Shown: positions 1-5,772, numbered from the stretch's first letter. The stretch is DNA of 10,335 nt from Frondihabitans sp. (GCA_025464735.1 JAODMX010000364.1:1-10335); one strand, 5' to 3'. Translations and numbers: made by a program. Notes: generated by a model from the sequence alone, not told the origin.

Positions 1-2
1 TC

Positions 3-332
3 TGGACAAACACGGGCGTCGGGATCTACCTGGCGGTCATTCCGATGTTCGCCGGGTATGTCCTCTTCGGAGTCGGCCTCGCCCGAGTGCAGGCCAGCAC
101 CGCCATCGTCATCACTCTGGTCGAGCCCATCATCGCCGCCCTTCTCGCCGTCGTGATCGTGGGCGAACATCTCCCCCTCCTCGGATGGGTAGGAGCCGCC
201 CTCATCGTCAGCAGCCTCGTAGCCCTCACCGTCCGCCTTCCACGACGGAGGACAGACATGGACAGTCAGAAACGGACAAGCACGATGGCCGGGGCGCCCG
301 TCAGCCGGCCGACCTCGTCGGAGTCGCCGTGA
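3..332 (+). CDS. EamA/DMT-family permease, C-terminal part (5' end outside window)
   Basis: The frame is open from the left edge and ends at a TGA at 330-332, so only about 109 C-terminal residues are visible. They form hydrophobic helices typical of the second EamA repeat of drug/metabolite transporters: a Gly/Ala-rich helix, then the family hallmark TLVEPIIAALLAVVIVGEHL, then a final helix before a basic stop-transfer stretch (RLPRRR). Such proteins are inner-membrane exporters or permeases for small metabolites; the substrate cannot be read here. A hydrophilic tail of about 30 residues follows the last helix, and its last 32 bp overlap the convergent hydrolase gene. The ATG at 45 is internal, because the coding frame continues upstream of it. 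Family assignment is confident; function is not. Confidence 0.85.
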   Translation, partial: WTNTGVGIYLAVIPMFAGYVLFGVGLARVQASTAIVITLVEPIIAALLAVVIVGEHLPLLGWVGAALIVSSLVALTVRLPRRRTDMDSQKRTSTMAGAPVSRPTSSESP

Positions 333-876
333 GCTCGACATCGTTGGTCGAGGCGACGGCGGCAAGACGCCCCGGCGCAGCTTGGAAGCTCCAATAGAGG
401 TTGGTATGGGCCACGACCGCATCCACCGGAGGCGCACCCCAGGCCGACTTGTCGCCAGCGGTGTGCGCGTCACCGACCAGAGTGACGTCATAGCCTCGCG
501 TGAATGCCCCGTGGATGGTCGACCGGATGCAGGCATCCGTCTCGGCACCGGTCACGACGACACGACCGACGCCGGCCTGAGCAAGAGTGTCTTCAAGATC
601 GGTCCCCTCAAACGAATCGCCGTACCGCTTGTGGATAAGCGCCTCGGAGTCGAGCCGGACCAATTCGGGCACGTACTCCCAGTCGGCGCTCCCCTCCTCG
701 AGCTCACTGTCGGAGTGCTGAACCCACACGACGGGAACATCGTGCGCCCGAGCTCTCCGGACAAGCGCACCGATGTTCTCCACGACCTCATCGCGACGCC
801 ACGCATCCCCGACGACGCCGTTCTGGACATCGATAACGAGCAGAGCACTGTTCGGTCGATCGGTCAAAGTAGTCAT
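301..876 (-). CDS. Isochorismatase-family cysteine hydrolase
   Basis: This 191-residue protein has the normal length of the isochorismatase-like alpha/beta hydrolases, cytosolic enzymes that cleave amides or vinyl ethers with a Cys-Asp-Lys triad. The triad is visible: Asp16 in LLVIDVQNG, Lys83 in IHKRYGDSF and Cys116 in TDACIRST, preceded by the usual VVVTGAETDAC strand. The substrate is unknown; nicotinamidase-, ureidoacrylate- or isochorismate-type activity cannot be told apart from sequence alone. The start is supported by a GAGGAG ribosome binding site (plus-strand 882-887) five bases from the ATG. It lies 99 bp downstream of a TetR gene on the same strand, with a terminator-like hairpin between, so it is probably expressed from its own promoter. 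Its 3' end overlaps the end of the convergent permease gene by 32 bp. Confidence 0.88.
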   Translation of the reverse strand: MTTLTDRPNSALLVIDVQNGVVGDAWRRDEVVENIGALVRRARAHDVPVVWVQHSDSELEEGSADWEYVPELVRLDSEALIHKRYGDSFEGTDLEDTLAQAGVGRVVVTGAETDACIRSTIHGAFTRGYDVTLVGDAHTAGDKSAWGAPPVDAVVAHTNLYWSFQAAPGRLAAVASTNDVELTATPTRSAG

Positions 877-921
877 GGCGACTCCTCACAAGTGGCAACT
901 GAATGACGTGCCCACCACACT

Positions 922-947
922 AAAACGGACCCCCGACACTCGGGGTC
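922..947 (-). terminator. Candidate rho-independent terminator after the first TetR gene
   Basis: Read on the minus strand, a GC-rich stem (GACCCCGA, loop GTG, TCGGGGGTC, with one bulged base) is followed two bases later by TTTT. It lies about 30 bp beyond the TGA of the TetR gene ending at 976 and before the hydrolase start at 876. The position and shape fit termination of the regulator transcript. The T-tract is short, so confidence is moderate. Confidence 0.55.
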
Positions 948-975
948 GGCCTGGAACTGGACTCCACGCGAGGCG

Positions 976-1536
976 TCAGGCGCTGATGAGACCGCTGAGC
1001 AACAGGAAGCCGCGGTCGACATGCAACTGCAGCGGGGTGCCAGGGTCCGATCGCCAAGCTCCGATCGCGTGCGCGAGAACACCCCACGCGGTCCGGGCGA
1101 CGAGGGCCGCCTCGTCGGCGGACGCGCCACGGTCGACGAGCAGCTCAGTGATCAGGGCGACGAGGTGGGCCTCCTTCGAGACTGCCCGCTCGCGCATGGA
1201 CGGCGTCTCCGCGACGAGAGCAGCGAGGCGGTCGCCACCCTCTCGGTTTGCCTCGAGGGGTGGAACGATCAGATCCACGGCGCGCCGCATGGCCGGCCAG
1301 AGCGGAACGTCCGGAGGCACCGACGCGAGGGCCTCGGTCACCCACTCCGTGAGGCGCCGCTCGCCATCGAAGAGCACCTCGCGTTTGTCCGCGAAGTGCC
1401 TGAAATAGGTCCGCTCGGTCACGCCCGCCTGGGCAGCAATCTCGGCCGTGGTCACGGCGTCAAAGCCACGCTCGGAGAACAACTCCAGCGCCGCCTTCAC
1501 CAGGCGCTCGCGCGCTTCCTTCCCGCTTCTTGGCAT
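976..1536 (-). CDS. TetR-family transcriptional regulator (regulator 1)
   Basis: This is a 186-residue protein of typical TetR length. Residues 8-52 form the DNA-binding domain: a helix with ALELFSERGF, then the helix-turn-helix TTAEIAAQAGVTERTYFRHF (29-48) ending in the family signature and followed by ADKREVL. The helical C-terminal region should bind an effector; it resembles the MftR-type class, but this is only an impression. The gene is divergent from the quinone oxidoreductase at 1638, and the 101-bp gap contains a duplicated palindromic element, so it most likely represses that gene and itself. No good Shine-Dalgarno precedes the ATG at 1536; the sequence just before it is GGTCCC, so initiation may be weak or leaderless. 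Confidence 0.9.
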   Translation of the reverse strand: MPRSGKEARERLVKAALELFSERGFDAVTTAEIAAQAGVTERTYFRHFADKREVLFDGERRLTEWVTEALASVPPDVPLWPAMRRAVDLIVPPLEANREGGDRLAALVAETPSMRERAVSKEAHLVALITELLVDRGASADEAALVARTAWGVLAHAIGAWRSDPGTPLQLHVDRGFLLLSGLISA

Positions 1537-1554
1537 GGGACCAGTCTAACGTCT

Positions 1555-1600
1555 GTAGCGACAGTTACTGTCACAACGTGGTAGCGTCTGCGACTGACAC
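1555..1600. promoter_or_regulatory. Tandem palindromic operator between TetR 1 and the oxidoreductase
   Basis: GACAGT-T-ACTGTC (1560-1572) is a perfect 6+1+6 palindrome in the divergent intergenic region. The 20-bp segment that contains it (1555-1574) recurs 26 bp downstream (1581-1600) with 15 of 20 bases identical (shared GTAGCG, ACTG and CAC). The second copy keeps only part of the symmetry. Position, size and symmetry match a TetR operator with a strong and a weak site. No convincing -35/-10 pair was found. Binding by the adjacent regulator is inferred. Confidence 0.6.
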
Positions 1601-1637
1601 TACAAAGCACTACGACCACCTCACGAAGGAGAGAGTC

Positions 1638-2744
1638 ATGAGCGCAGTCGAGTCCCGAGCCATCCGATTCCACGAAGTCGGTGAACCCCTGAACGTCCTG
1701 CGCGAGGAGCAGACTCAGGTCGCCGACCCGGGTGAGGGCAGGATCCGGATCCGCGTCGCCGCCACCGGACTGAACCCTGCCGACTGGGAGCTCTGTCGCG
1801 GCTTCATGCCCGGACCCCTTCCGCGCGGCATCGGCTTCGACGTCGCCGGCACCGTGGACGCGATCGGTGCCGGAGTCGACGACGTCACGGTCGGCGATCT
1901 CGTGTTCGGATCGTCGGACTTCGCCGCGCAGCCGAGTGCCGGCGCGGCCGACTTCGCGATCCTCAACCTGTGGTTCGCGGTCCCGGCCGGACTCGATCCG
2001 GTGAATGCGGCGGTGCTGCCGATGGTGTTAGAGACCGCGGTCTGGACCCTCGACCTGATGGGCGTGAAATCGGGTGAGACCGTGCTCATTCACGGTGCGG
2101 GCGGCATGGTCGGCTACACGGCCGTGCAGGTCGCCCTGCGTACGGGCACCAGAGTGATCGCTACGGCAGGCTCGACGTTCGCCGGCGACCTCGAGGGGTT
2201 CGGCGCCGTCGTGACCCCCTACGGCGACGGCCTGGTCCGGCAGGTCCGAGCACTCGCCGACGGGCCGATCGATCACGTGCTCGACGTGTCCCGGCCCAAC
2301 ACGGGTGCGATCGCCGCGCTCATCGAGATCGCGGGCGACCCGGAGCAGAATGGCGGCATGTGCGGTCGCTTCGTCGTTGCTCGGGCCACGTCCGATCGTC
2401 TGCCGACCCTGTTCGACAGCCTCCCCGCCGCTGCGGCCGCGGACGCGACCAACGCTGCCAACCCTGCCAATCCCACCAACGGCAGCCCCCTGCATGAGAA
2501 CTACAACGTCGCACCGACCGACCCGATCGCGGCGATCCGCACGCGGCACGGTGAGCGCGAACTCGCGACACCGCGCTGGGGTTTTGTGCCGAGCTGGTAC
2601 ACCGATCTCACGAAGCGGCCCCAACCGATCAACGCGCGCATCGAGAGCGTCGAGGTCGCGCACACCCTCAGCCACTACGAGGTCTCCAAGGAGGTCAACA
2701 GCGTACGCAACAACGGGGCGCACCTGATCGACCCGCTGCGTTGA
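1638..2744 (+). CDS. Quinone oxidoreductase (zinc-free MDR), C-terminally truncated and fused in frame to an SRAP remnant
   Basis: The first 240 residues match the QOR-like branch of medium-chain dehydrogenases/reductases, NAD(P)H-dependent cytosolic enzymes that reduce quinones or enones. Seen are a GroES-like N-terminal domain (RIRVAATGLNPADW; GIGFDVAGTVDAIGAGV) and a Rossmann segment VLIHGAGGMVGYTAVQVA with a Gly-rich nucleotide loop; the zinc-binding GHE motif is absent. Homologues usually run 310-330 residues. Here similarity stops near EIAGDPEQ, so about 70-80 C-terminal residues are missing, and an SRAP-like sequence starts at fusion residue 241. The ATG at 1638 is chosen because AAGGAG (1626-1631) lies six bases before it; the frame is open from an ATG at 1530, but that would overlap the TetR start and operator. 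Divergent TetR 1 probably controls it. The fused product is probably not a working oxidoreductase. Confidence 0.8.
   Translation: MSAVESRAIRFHEVGEPLNVLREEQTQVADPGEGRIRIRVAATGLNPADWELCRGFMPGPLPRGIGFDVAGTVDAIGAGVDDVTVGDLVFGSSDFAAQPSAGAADFAILNLWFAVPAGLDPVNAAVLPMVLETAVWTLDLMGVKSGETVLIHGAGGMVGYTAVQVALRTGTRVIATAGSTFAGDLEGFGAVVTPYGDGLVRQVRALADGPIDHVLDVSRPNTGAIAALIEIAGDPEQNGGMCGRFVVARATSDRLPTLFDSLPAAAAADATNAANPANPTNGSPLHENYNVAPTDPIAAIRTRHGERELATPRWGFVPSWYTDLTKRPQPINARIESVEVAHTLSHYEVSKEVNSVRNNGAHLIDPLR
2358..2744 (+). pseudogene. SRAP (YedK/HMCES-type) gene remnant with internal deletion
   Basis: From the ATG at 2358 the frame starts MCGRF, the SRAP signature in which Cys2 crosslinks abasic sites in single-stranded DNA. 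It continues with NYNVAPT, WGFVPSW and INARIES (Asn92 matching the active-site Asn), in family order. It then jumps to SHYEVSKEVNSVRNNG and LIDPL, which match the extreme C-terminus of SRAP proteins. The middle, with the conserved YEW glutamate and the catalytic His region, is absent: 128 residues against roughly 220 for YedK. A possible own ribosome site (GGAG, 2342-2345) is 12 bases from the ATG. Translated as part of the upstream fusion, Cys2 would be internal and could not provide the free amine needed for crosslinking. I infer a decayed gene. The deletion is judged from family knowledge, not from an alignment. Confidence 0.75.
2451..2486 (+). repeat. Imperfect 9-bp tandem repeat in the SRAP remnant
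   Basis: AACGCTGCC, AACCCTGCC, AATCCCACC and AACGGCAGC follow each other in frame and encode Asn-rich triplets (NAA, NPA, NPT, NGS). They sit in the loop between the first helix and the NYNVAPT motif of the SRAP fold. This looks like slippage expansion within a tolerant loop. Confidence 0.5.
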
Positions 2745-2784
2745 CGGAGAAGGGGTGAACGGTGAGAACCGGGACGAATGTGGA

Positions 2785-3048
2785 TTACGGAGTGTCGTAA
2801 ATGTCCCGGCGGTGACCAAGCGCGACAACGATGACCAGGAGCACGTCGTCGTGGATGGTGTAAATGATCCGGTAGATTCCGACCCGCACCCGCATCCCCG
2901 GCCTTCCTTGCAGGGCCTTCGCGCCCGGCGGTCGGGGATCATGCCCGAGCAGAGCGATCGCGCCCTGGATCCTGCGGCGGTCTTGCGGGTCAATCTTCCG
3001 CAGCGCTTTCACTGCCGCTGGTCGAAGCTCGATGCGGTAGGCACTCAT
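2785..3048 (-). CDS. RelE/ParE-family toxin
   Basis: This 87-residue basic protein has the full-length RelE/ParE layout: an N-terminal strand YRIELRPAAVKALRKID, a helix with DRRRIQGAI, then the PRPPGAKALQGRPG turn, RVRVGIYRIIYTI (53-65), a hydrophobic strand LLVIVVALGHR and a terminal RRDIY (80-84). RelE members cleave mRNA on the ribosome and ParE members poison gyrase; the Arg-rich core and C-terminal Tyr84 fit the RelE side better, but this is inference. The start codon overlaps the antitoxin stop by four bases (ATGA at 3045-3048), so the pair is translationally coupled. The gene converges on the SRAP remnant, with 40 bp between them and no evident terminator. Confidence 0.88.
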   Translation of the reverse strand: MSAYRIELRPAAVKALRKIDPQDRRRIQGAIALLGHDPRPPGAKALQGRPGMRVRVGIYRIIYTIHDDVLLVIVVALGHRRDIYDTP

Positions 3049-3284
3049 TCCCAGCCGAGGTCGGCCTTGACCTCGCTCCAGGGGATGTTCGGCCCCTCCT
3101 CGTTCATCGCGTCATCGAACGCGTGCGCGTCTTCCCTCTCCTCGAAGGCTTCCATCAGTCGGTCATACTGTTCCGGGCTGATCAGCACCGCGGCCGCCTT
3201 GCCGTGCCGCTGCAGAAACACCGCTTCGCGCCGGGCGCTCTCAATGACCTCGGGCAGCTTGCCGCGCGCGGCACTAACACTCAT
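3045..3284 (-). CDS. Phd/YefM-family antitoxin
   Basis: This is a 79-residue acidic antitoxin. The N-terminal SVSAARGKLPEVIESAR and the strand AVFLQRHGKAAAVLISPEQYDRL are the Phd/YefM DNA-binding fold. The C-terminal part (residues 44-79, EAFEEREDAHAFDDAMNEE onward) is acidic and probably wraps the toxin. I chose the ATG at 3284 because GGGGA lies nine bases upstream. The in-frame ATG at 3293 has GGGGA directly against it, and a TTG at 3308 would fall inside the inverted repeat at 3302-3328. Phd-type antitoxins bind palindromes at their own promoter, which fits that repeat. The gene lies about 70 bp downstream of TetR 2 on the same strand and overlaps the toxin start by four bases. Confidence 0.87.
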   Translation of the reverse strand: MSVSAARGKLPEVIESARREAVFLQRHGKAAAVLISPEQYDRLMEAFEEREDAHAFDDAMNEEGPNIPWSEVKADLGWE

Positions 3285-3301
3285 CGTGGACATTCCCCAA
3301 G

Positions 3302-3328
3302 TGTACAAAAAGCTACTACTTTTGTACA
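3302..3328. promoter_or_regulatory. Inverted repeat upstream of the toxin-antitoxin pair
   Basis: TGTACAAAA and TTTTGTACA form perfect 9-bp arms around a 9-bp spacer (AGCTACTAC). The element ends 18 bp before the chosen antitoxin start and lies in the gap after TetR 2. It is distinctly AT-rich compared with its flanks. It is the natural site for autorepression by the antitoxin or the complex, and it may cover the pair's promoter; no clear -35/-10 was assigned. Confidence 0.65.
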
Positions 3329-3353
3329 GATGTGCCGTTGCGGTAGCGCGCCC

Positions 3354-4043
3354 TCAGTGCTTGGCGAGCGACATGCTCTCTTCGACCTCGTCGAAGGACA
3401 GCCCGCGCACCGGAAGCGGACCGCGGTCGGTCGCCCGGAGCCCATCGAGCAGGATGGCGAGGTACCGCTGCCACAGGTCGGGATGCGCGTCTGTGCACAT
3501 CGTGAAGGCCATTCCCAGCATGGCAAAGACGGCCGCGGAGTCGGTGGCTTCGACATCGGGTCGGAGAACGCCGGCCGCGCGTGCACGTTCGAAGATCGCC
3601 GTCACCGTCGGGGTGAGACGCTCCAGGACGTGCTGCTTGTCGTGGGCGATCTCGTAGCCCATGAGGAGCTCGTGGAGGCCTCGGTCGCGCGCCTGCTGCT
3701 TCGCCGAATTCTCGAAGAAGAAGACGAGAGCCTCCCACGGATCTTCGATCTCGAGCGCAGCCTCGGCCTCGGTGATCACCTTGTCGATGGCGTCCGCGAA
3801 CAGGGCGACGGCGAGCTCCTGCTTGTTGGCGAAGTGACGGTAGGCCGTTCCGACCCCGACCCCGGCTCGATGCGCGACCTCGTCGAGGCTGGCTTCGAGC
3901 CCGCGCTCGGCAAAGACCTCTCGGGCCGCCTCGAGGAGCAGAGTGCGATTGCGAACCGCGTCTTTGCGCAGCGGACGGACCCCGGGGGCCGACTCGGTCG
4001 GCTCACCCGGGGCATCATCGGCCTCGATCGCATCGCTGCGCAT
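3354..4043 (-). CDS. TetR-family transcriptional regulator (regulator 2, downstream of the efflux pump)
   Basis: This 229-residue regulator has an unstructured acidic N-terminal tail (1-25) and then the DNA-binding domain: EAAREVFAERGLEASL, the helix-turn-helix LDEVAHRAGVGVGTAYRHF (53-71), and ANKQEL. The C-terminal half (DPWEALVFFFENSAKQQARDRGL onward) resembles the SbtR-like ligand-binding class. It follows the efflux pump by 16 bp on the same strand and is surely cotranscribed with it, which suggests it senses a pump substrate and represses the pump. Its likely sites are the CGGAGG-N5-CCTCCG palindromes upstream of the pump; this is inference. The ATG at 4043 overlaps the stop of a five-codon frame that starts on the pump stop. 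The nearest purine-rich site, GAGG, is 11 bases away, so coupling may matter. Confidence 0.9.
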   Translation of the reverse strand: MRSDAIEADDAPGEPTESAPGVRPLRKDAVRNRTLLLEAAREVFAERGLEASLDEVAHRAGVGVGTAYRHFANKQELAVALFADAIDKVITEAEAALEIEDPWEALVFFFENSAKQQARDRGLHELLMGYEIAHDKQHVLERLTPTVTAIFERARAAGVLRPDVEATDSAAVFAMLGMAFTMCTDAHPDLWQRYLAILLDGLRATDRGPLPVRGLSFDEVEESMSLAKH

Positions 4044-4060
4044 CAGTGCGTGACCCTCAT
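4043..4060 (-). other. Five-codon reading frame bridging the pump stop and the TetR 2 start
   Basis: The pump stop TGA (4062-4060) overlaps an ATG (4060-4058) as TGATG. That ATG opens a frame Met-Arg-Val-Thr-His whose TGA (4045-4043) overlaps the TetR 2 ATG, again as TGATG. The arrangement results from a direct repeat of the 9-mer CATCAGTGC on the plus strand (4041-4049 and 4058-4066). It could relay terminating ribosomes from pump to regulator. Whether it is translated is unknown. Confidence 0.4.
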
Positions 4061-5631
4061 CAGTGCATTATCGCCGGTGCACCCTCGGAATCGTCGTCCG
4101 AAAGGCCCTGAGGAACTCCTCGAGGGAGCACGATGGCCGAGGCGACCGCTCCGAGAAGGAAAATTCCGGTCGCCCACCAGAATGCAACCGAGTAGCTGTG
4201 CACCGCGGCGAGCGCCGCGTTCTGCTGACTCGCCACCTTGCCCACAAGGAAGGCGGTGGCCGCACTCGACGCGATGGTGTTGAGCAGCGCGGTCCCGATC
4301 GAGCCGCCGACCTGCTGCACGGTGTTGACGGTTGCCGAGGCAACCCCCGCGTCGTCCGGACGAATGCCCAGCGTCGAGATGTTCTGCGCCGAGGAGAAGA
4401 TCAGCCCGAGGCCGGCACCCATCACGAGCAGCCCGGGGAGAACGTTCGCCGCATAGGTGCTGTCCAGCTGGACGTTCGTGAACAGGAACATCGACAGAGC
4501 ACCGAGGAGCGCGCCGAGCGGAATGATCACCTTGGGGCTGACACGACGCGTGAGCGGCGGACCGGCCACCGCTGCGACGAGAACGAGTGCGGCCGTCAAG
4601 GGCAGGAACGCGAGGCCCGTCTGAACCGGGGTGTAGCGGAGGTTCTGCTGCAAAAAGTACGTCATGAAGAGGAACACCGCGAACATCGCACTGCCCGAGA
4701 CCAGCATGGCGAGGAAGCCACCCCCGCGCACCCGGTCGAGCACGATCCGCAGGGGGAGCAACGGGTGCTTCGAGCGGGTCTGGATGACGACGAACGCGAC
4801 GAGGAGAACACCGGCGGCGATGAGGTAGCCGACGGTCGTGCCGGATCCCCAGCCATCGGTCTCAGCGTTGGAGAGGCCGTAGACCAGGGCGAAAAGGCCC
4901 GCGGTCACCGTGATCGTGCCCGGGATGTCGATGCGCGGACGGTGCTCGGACCGGTTGCGCGCCAGCAGGAAGATCGCGCCGGCGAGGGCGGGAACGACCG
5001 TGAGGATGTTGACGTACATGGTCCAGAGCCACGAGGCGTACTCGGTGAGGACCCCACCGAGCAGCAGACCGACAGCCGAACCACCACCGGCGATGGCACC
5101 GAAGATGCCGAAGGCGCGGGCTCGCTCGTTGCCGTTGCTGAACGTCGTGGTCAGCAGGGCAAGGAGGGCCGGGGCGAGCATGGCCGCGAACCCACCCTGG
5201 ACGGCGCGAGCCGCGACGAGCATGCCGAAGCTCGTGGCGGCACCACCGACGGCGGATGCGGAGGCGAAGCCCGCCAGGCCGATGATCAGCATCGTCTTGC
5301 GCCCGACGAGGTCGGCGAGGCGGCCGCCGAGCAAGAGGAGGCTGCCGAACGAGAGCGAGTAGGCGGTGATGATCCACTGCCGGTTATTGTCTGTGAAGTG
5401 CAGGGCCGCCTGCGCGGACGGCAGTGCGATGTTGACGACCGTCGAATCGAGCACGATGGTCAACTGCGCGAGGGCGAGCATAGCCAGCACGACCCAGCGC
5501 AGACGATGCTGGCGGGCCTCGGCGGGGCCGAGAGCGCCGATGCCGGCGGCGACCGGGTCGAGGTCGCCCGTGACCGGAGAGGCTGGCGGCCGCACACCCG
5601 TCGGCGACGGGTTGATTTCGTTCGTACTCAA
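4060..5631 (-). CDS. MFS efflux transporter, DHA2 family (14 transmembrane segments)
   Basis: This 523-residue protein matches the length and motifs of EmrB/QacA-type drug:H+ antiporters of the cytoplasmic membrane. TM1 carries LDSTVVNIALPSAQ (61-74), the DHA2 motif with its membrane Asp. Motif A, GGRLADLVGRK (102-112), follows TM2. The TM5 motif-C-like segment GSAVGLLLGGVL precedes YASWLWTMYVN. About 14 hydrophobic segments run to the C-terminus, which ends in a hydrophilic tail. The start is a TTG at 5631 with only a weak GGGA about ten bases upstream; no ATG occurs upstream in frame nearby, and a GTG at codon 13 is an alternative. The substrate is unknown, perhaps a biocide, dye or antibiotic. 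It is followed at 16 bp by TetR 2 and preceded by a 141-bp leader region with three palindromes, implying ligand-induced expression. Confidence 0.92.
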   Translation of the reverse strand: MSTNEINPSPTGVRPPASPVTGDLDPVAAGIGALGPAEARQHRLRWVVLAMLALAQLTIVLDSTVVNIALPSAQAALHFTDNNRQWIITAYSLSFGSLLLLGGRLADLVGRKTMLIIGLAGFASASAVGGAATSFGMLVAARAVQGGFAAMLAPALLALLTTTFSNGNERARAFGIFGAIAGGGSAVGLLLGGVLTEYASWLWTMYVNILTVVPALAGAIFLLARNRSEHRPRIDIPGTITVTAGLFALVYGLSNAETDGWGSGTTVGYLIAAGVLLVAFVVIQTRSKHPLLPLRIVLDRVRGGGFLAMLVSGSAMFAVFLFMTYFLQQNLRYTPVQTGLAFLPLTAALVLVAAVAGPPLTRRVSPKVIIPLGALLGALSMFLFTNVQLDSTYAANVLPGLLVMGAGLGLIFSSAQNISTLGIRPDDAGVASATVNTVQQVGGSIGTALLNTIASSAATAFLVGKVASQQNAALAAVHSYSVAFWWATGIFLLGAVASAIVLPRGVPQGLSDDDSEGAPAIMH

Positions 5632-5676
5632 GGTTGCAGTCCCAACGTCGTGTCTGAAGTGGCGGATGCCGCCGAG

Positions 5677-5705
5677 ATGTAGCGGAGGAATAACCTCCGT
5701 TTCTA
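5677..5705 (-). promoter_or_regulatory. Possible pump promoter with operator as spacer
   Basis: On the minus strand TAGAAA (5705-5700) and CTACAT (5682-5677) flank exactly the 17-bp palindrome CGGAGGTTATTCCTCCG. The -35 match is fair (4 of 6 to TTGACA). The -10 is poor as written; shifted one base (TACATC, 18-bp spacing) it matches 3 of 6. The spacing and position, about 40 bp before the TTG start, are right for the pump. The same operator-in-spacer design is much clearer at the reductase promoter. Confidence 0.35.
5683..5699. promoter_or_regulatory. Pump operator, copy 1 (CGGAGG-N5-CCTCCG)
   Basis: This is a 17-bp palindrome with arms CGGAGG and CCTCCG around AATAA, 52 bp upstream of the pump start. 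The arms are identical to those of the palindrome at 5755-5771, which argues for a specific protein-binding site. The length and dyad are typical of TetR operators. TetR 2 is the favoured binder because it is cotranscribed with the pump; TetR 3 is possible. Confidence 0.6.
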
Positions 5706-5720
5706 CGACGTTAGAGGACG

Positions 5721-5738
5721 CGAGGCTCTGCAGCCTCG
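5721..5738. promoter_or_regulatory. Palindrome between the two pump operators
   Basis: CGAGGCT and AGCCTCG form perfect 7-bp arms around CTGC. It sits midway between the two CGGAGG palindromes and resembles them without being identical. It could be a weaker operator or an RNA hairpin. No T-tract follows on either strand, so it is not a classic terminator. Confidence 0.4.
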
Positions 5739-5754
5739 ACGTTTGCTGTGAATC

Positions 5755-5771
5755 CGGAGGCCACGCCTCCG
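5755..5771. promoter_or_regulatory. Pump operator, copy 2 (CGGAGG-N5-CCTCCG)
   Basis: CGGAGGC and GCCTCCG are perfect 7-bp arms around CAC, starting one base beyond the TetR 3 stop codon. The outer six bases of each arm equal those of copy 1, 72 bp away centre to centre. It could also end TetR 3 transcripts as a hairpin, but no T-run follows. I favour a second binding site, possibly for looping or cooperative repression. Confidence 0.5.
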
Positions 5772-5772
5772 A

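Noticed and set aside
773..1408. Plus-strand open frame of 211 codons
   Set aside because: It is antisense to TetR 1 and spans its terminator; there is no ribosome site or recognisable fold.
1530..1637. N-terminal extension of the oxidoreductase from the ATG at 1530
   Set aside because: It would overlap the divergent TetR start and the operator; the ATG at 1638 has a strong AAGGAG at correct spacing and matches the family's N-terminus.
2028..2993. Minus-strand open frame of 321 codons
   Set aside because: It runs opposite the oxidoreductase/SRAP fusion and through part of the toxin gene in another frame; its composition is Arg-rich and no domain is recognisable.
3123..4283. Plus-strand open frame of 386 codons
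   Set aside because: It is antisense to the antitoxin, TetR 2 and the pump end; the minus-strand genes carry clear family motifs.
4063..5682. Plus-strand open frame of 539 codons
   Set aside because: It lies opposite the DHA2 pump, is extremely rich in Arg, Glu and Gly with no fold-like pattern, and is explained by GC-rich codon bias on the other strand.
5721..5771. Palindromes after TetR 3 as rho-independent terminators
   Set aside because: No run of T follows on the minus strand, and two of the leader palindromes have identical arms, which fits operators better.
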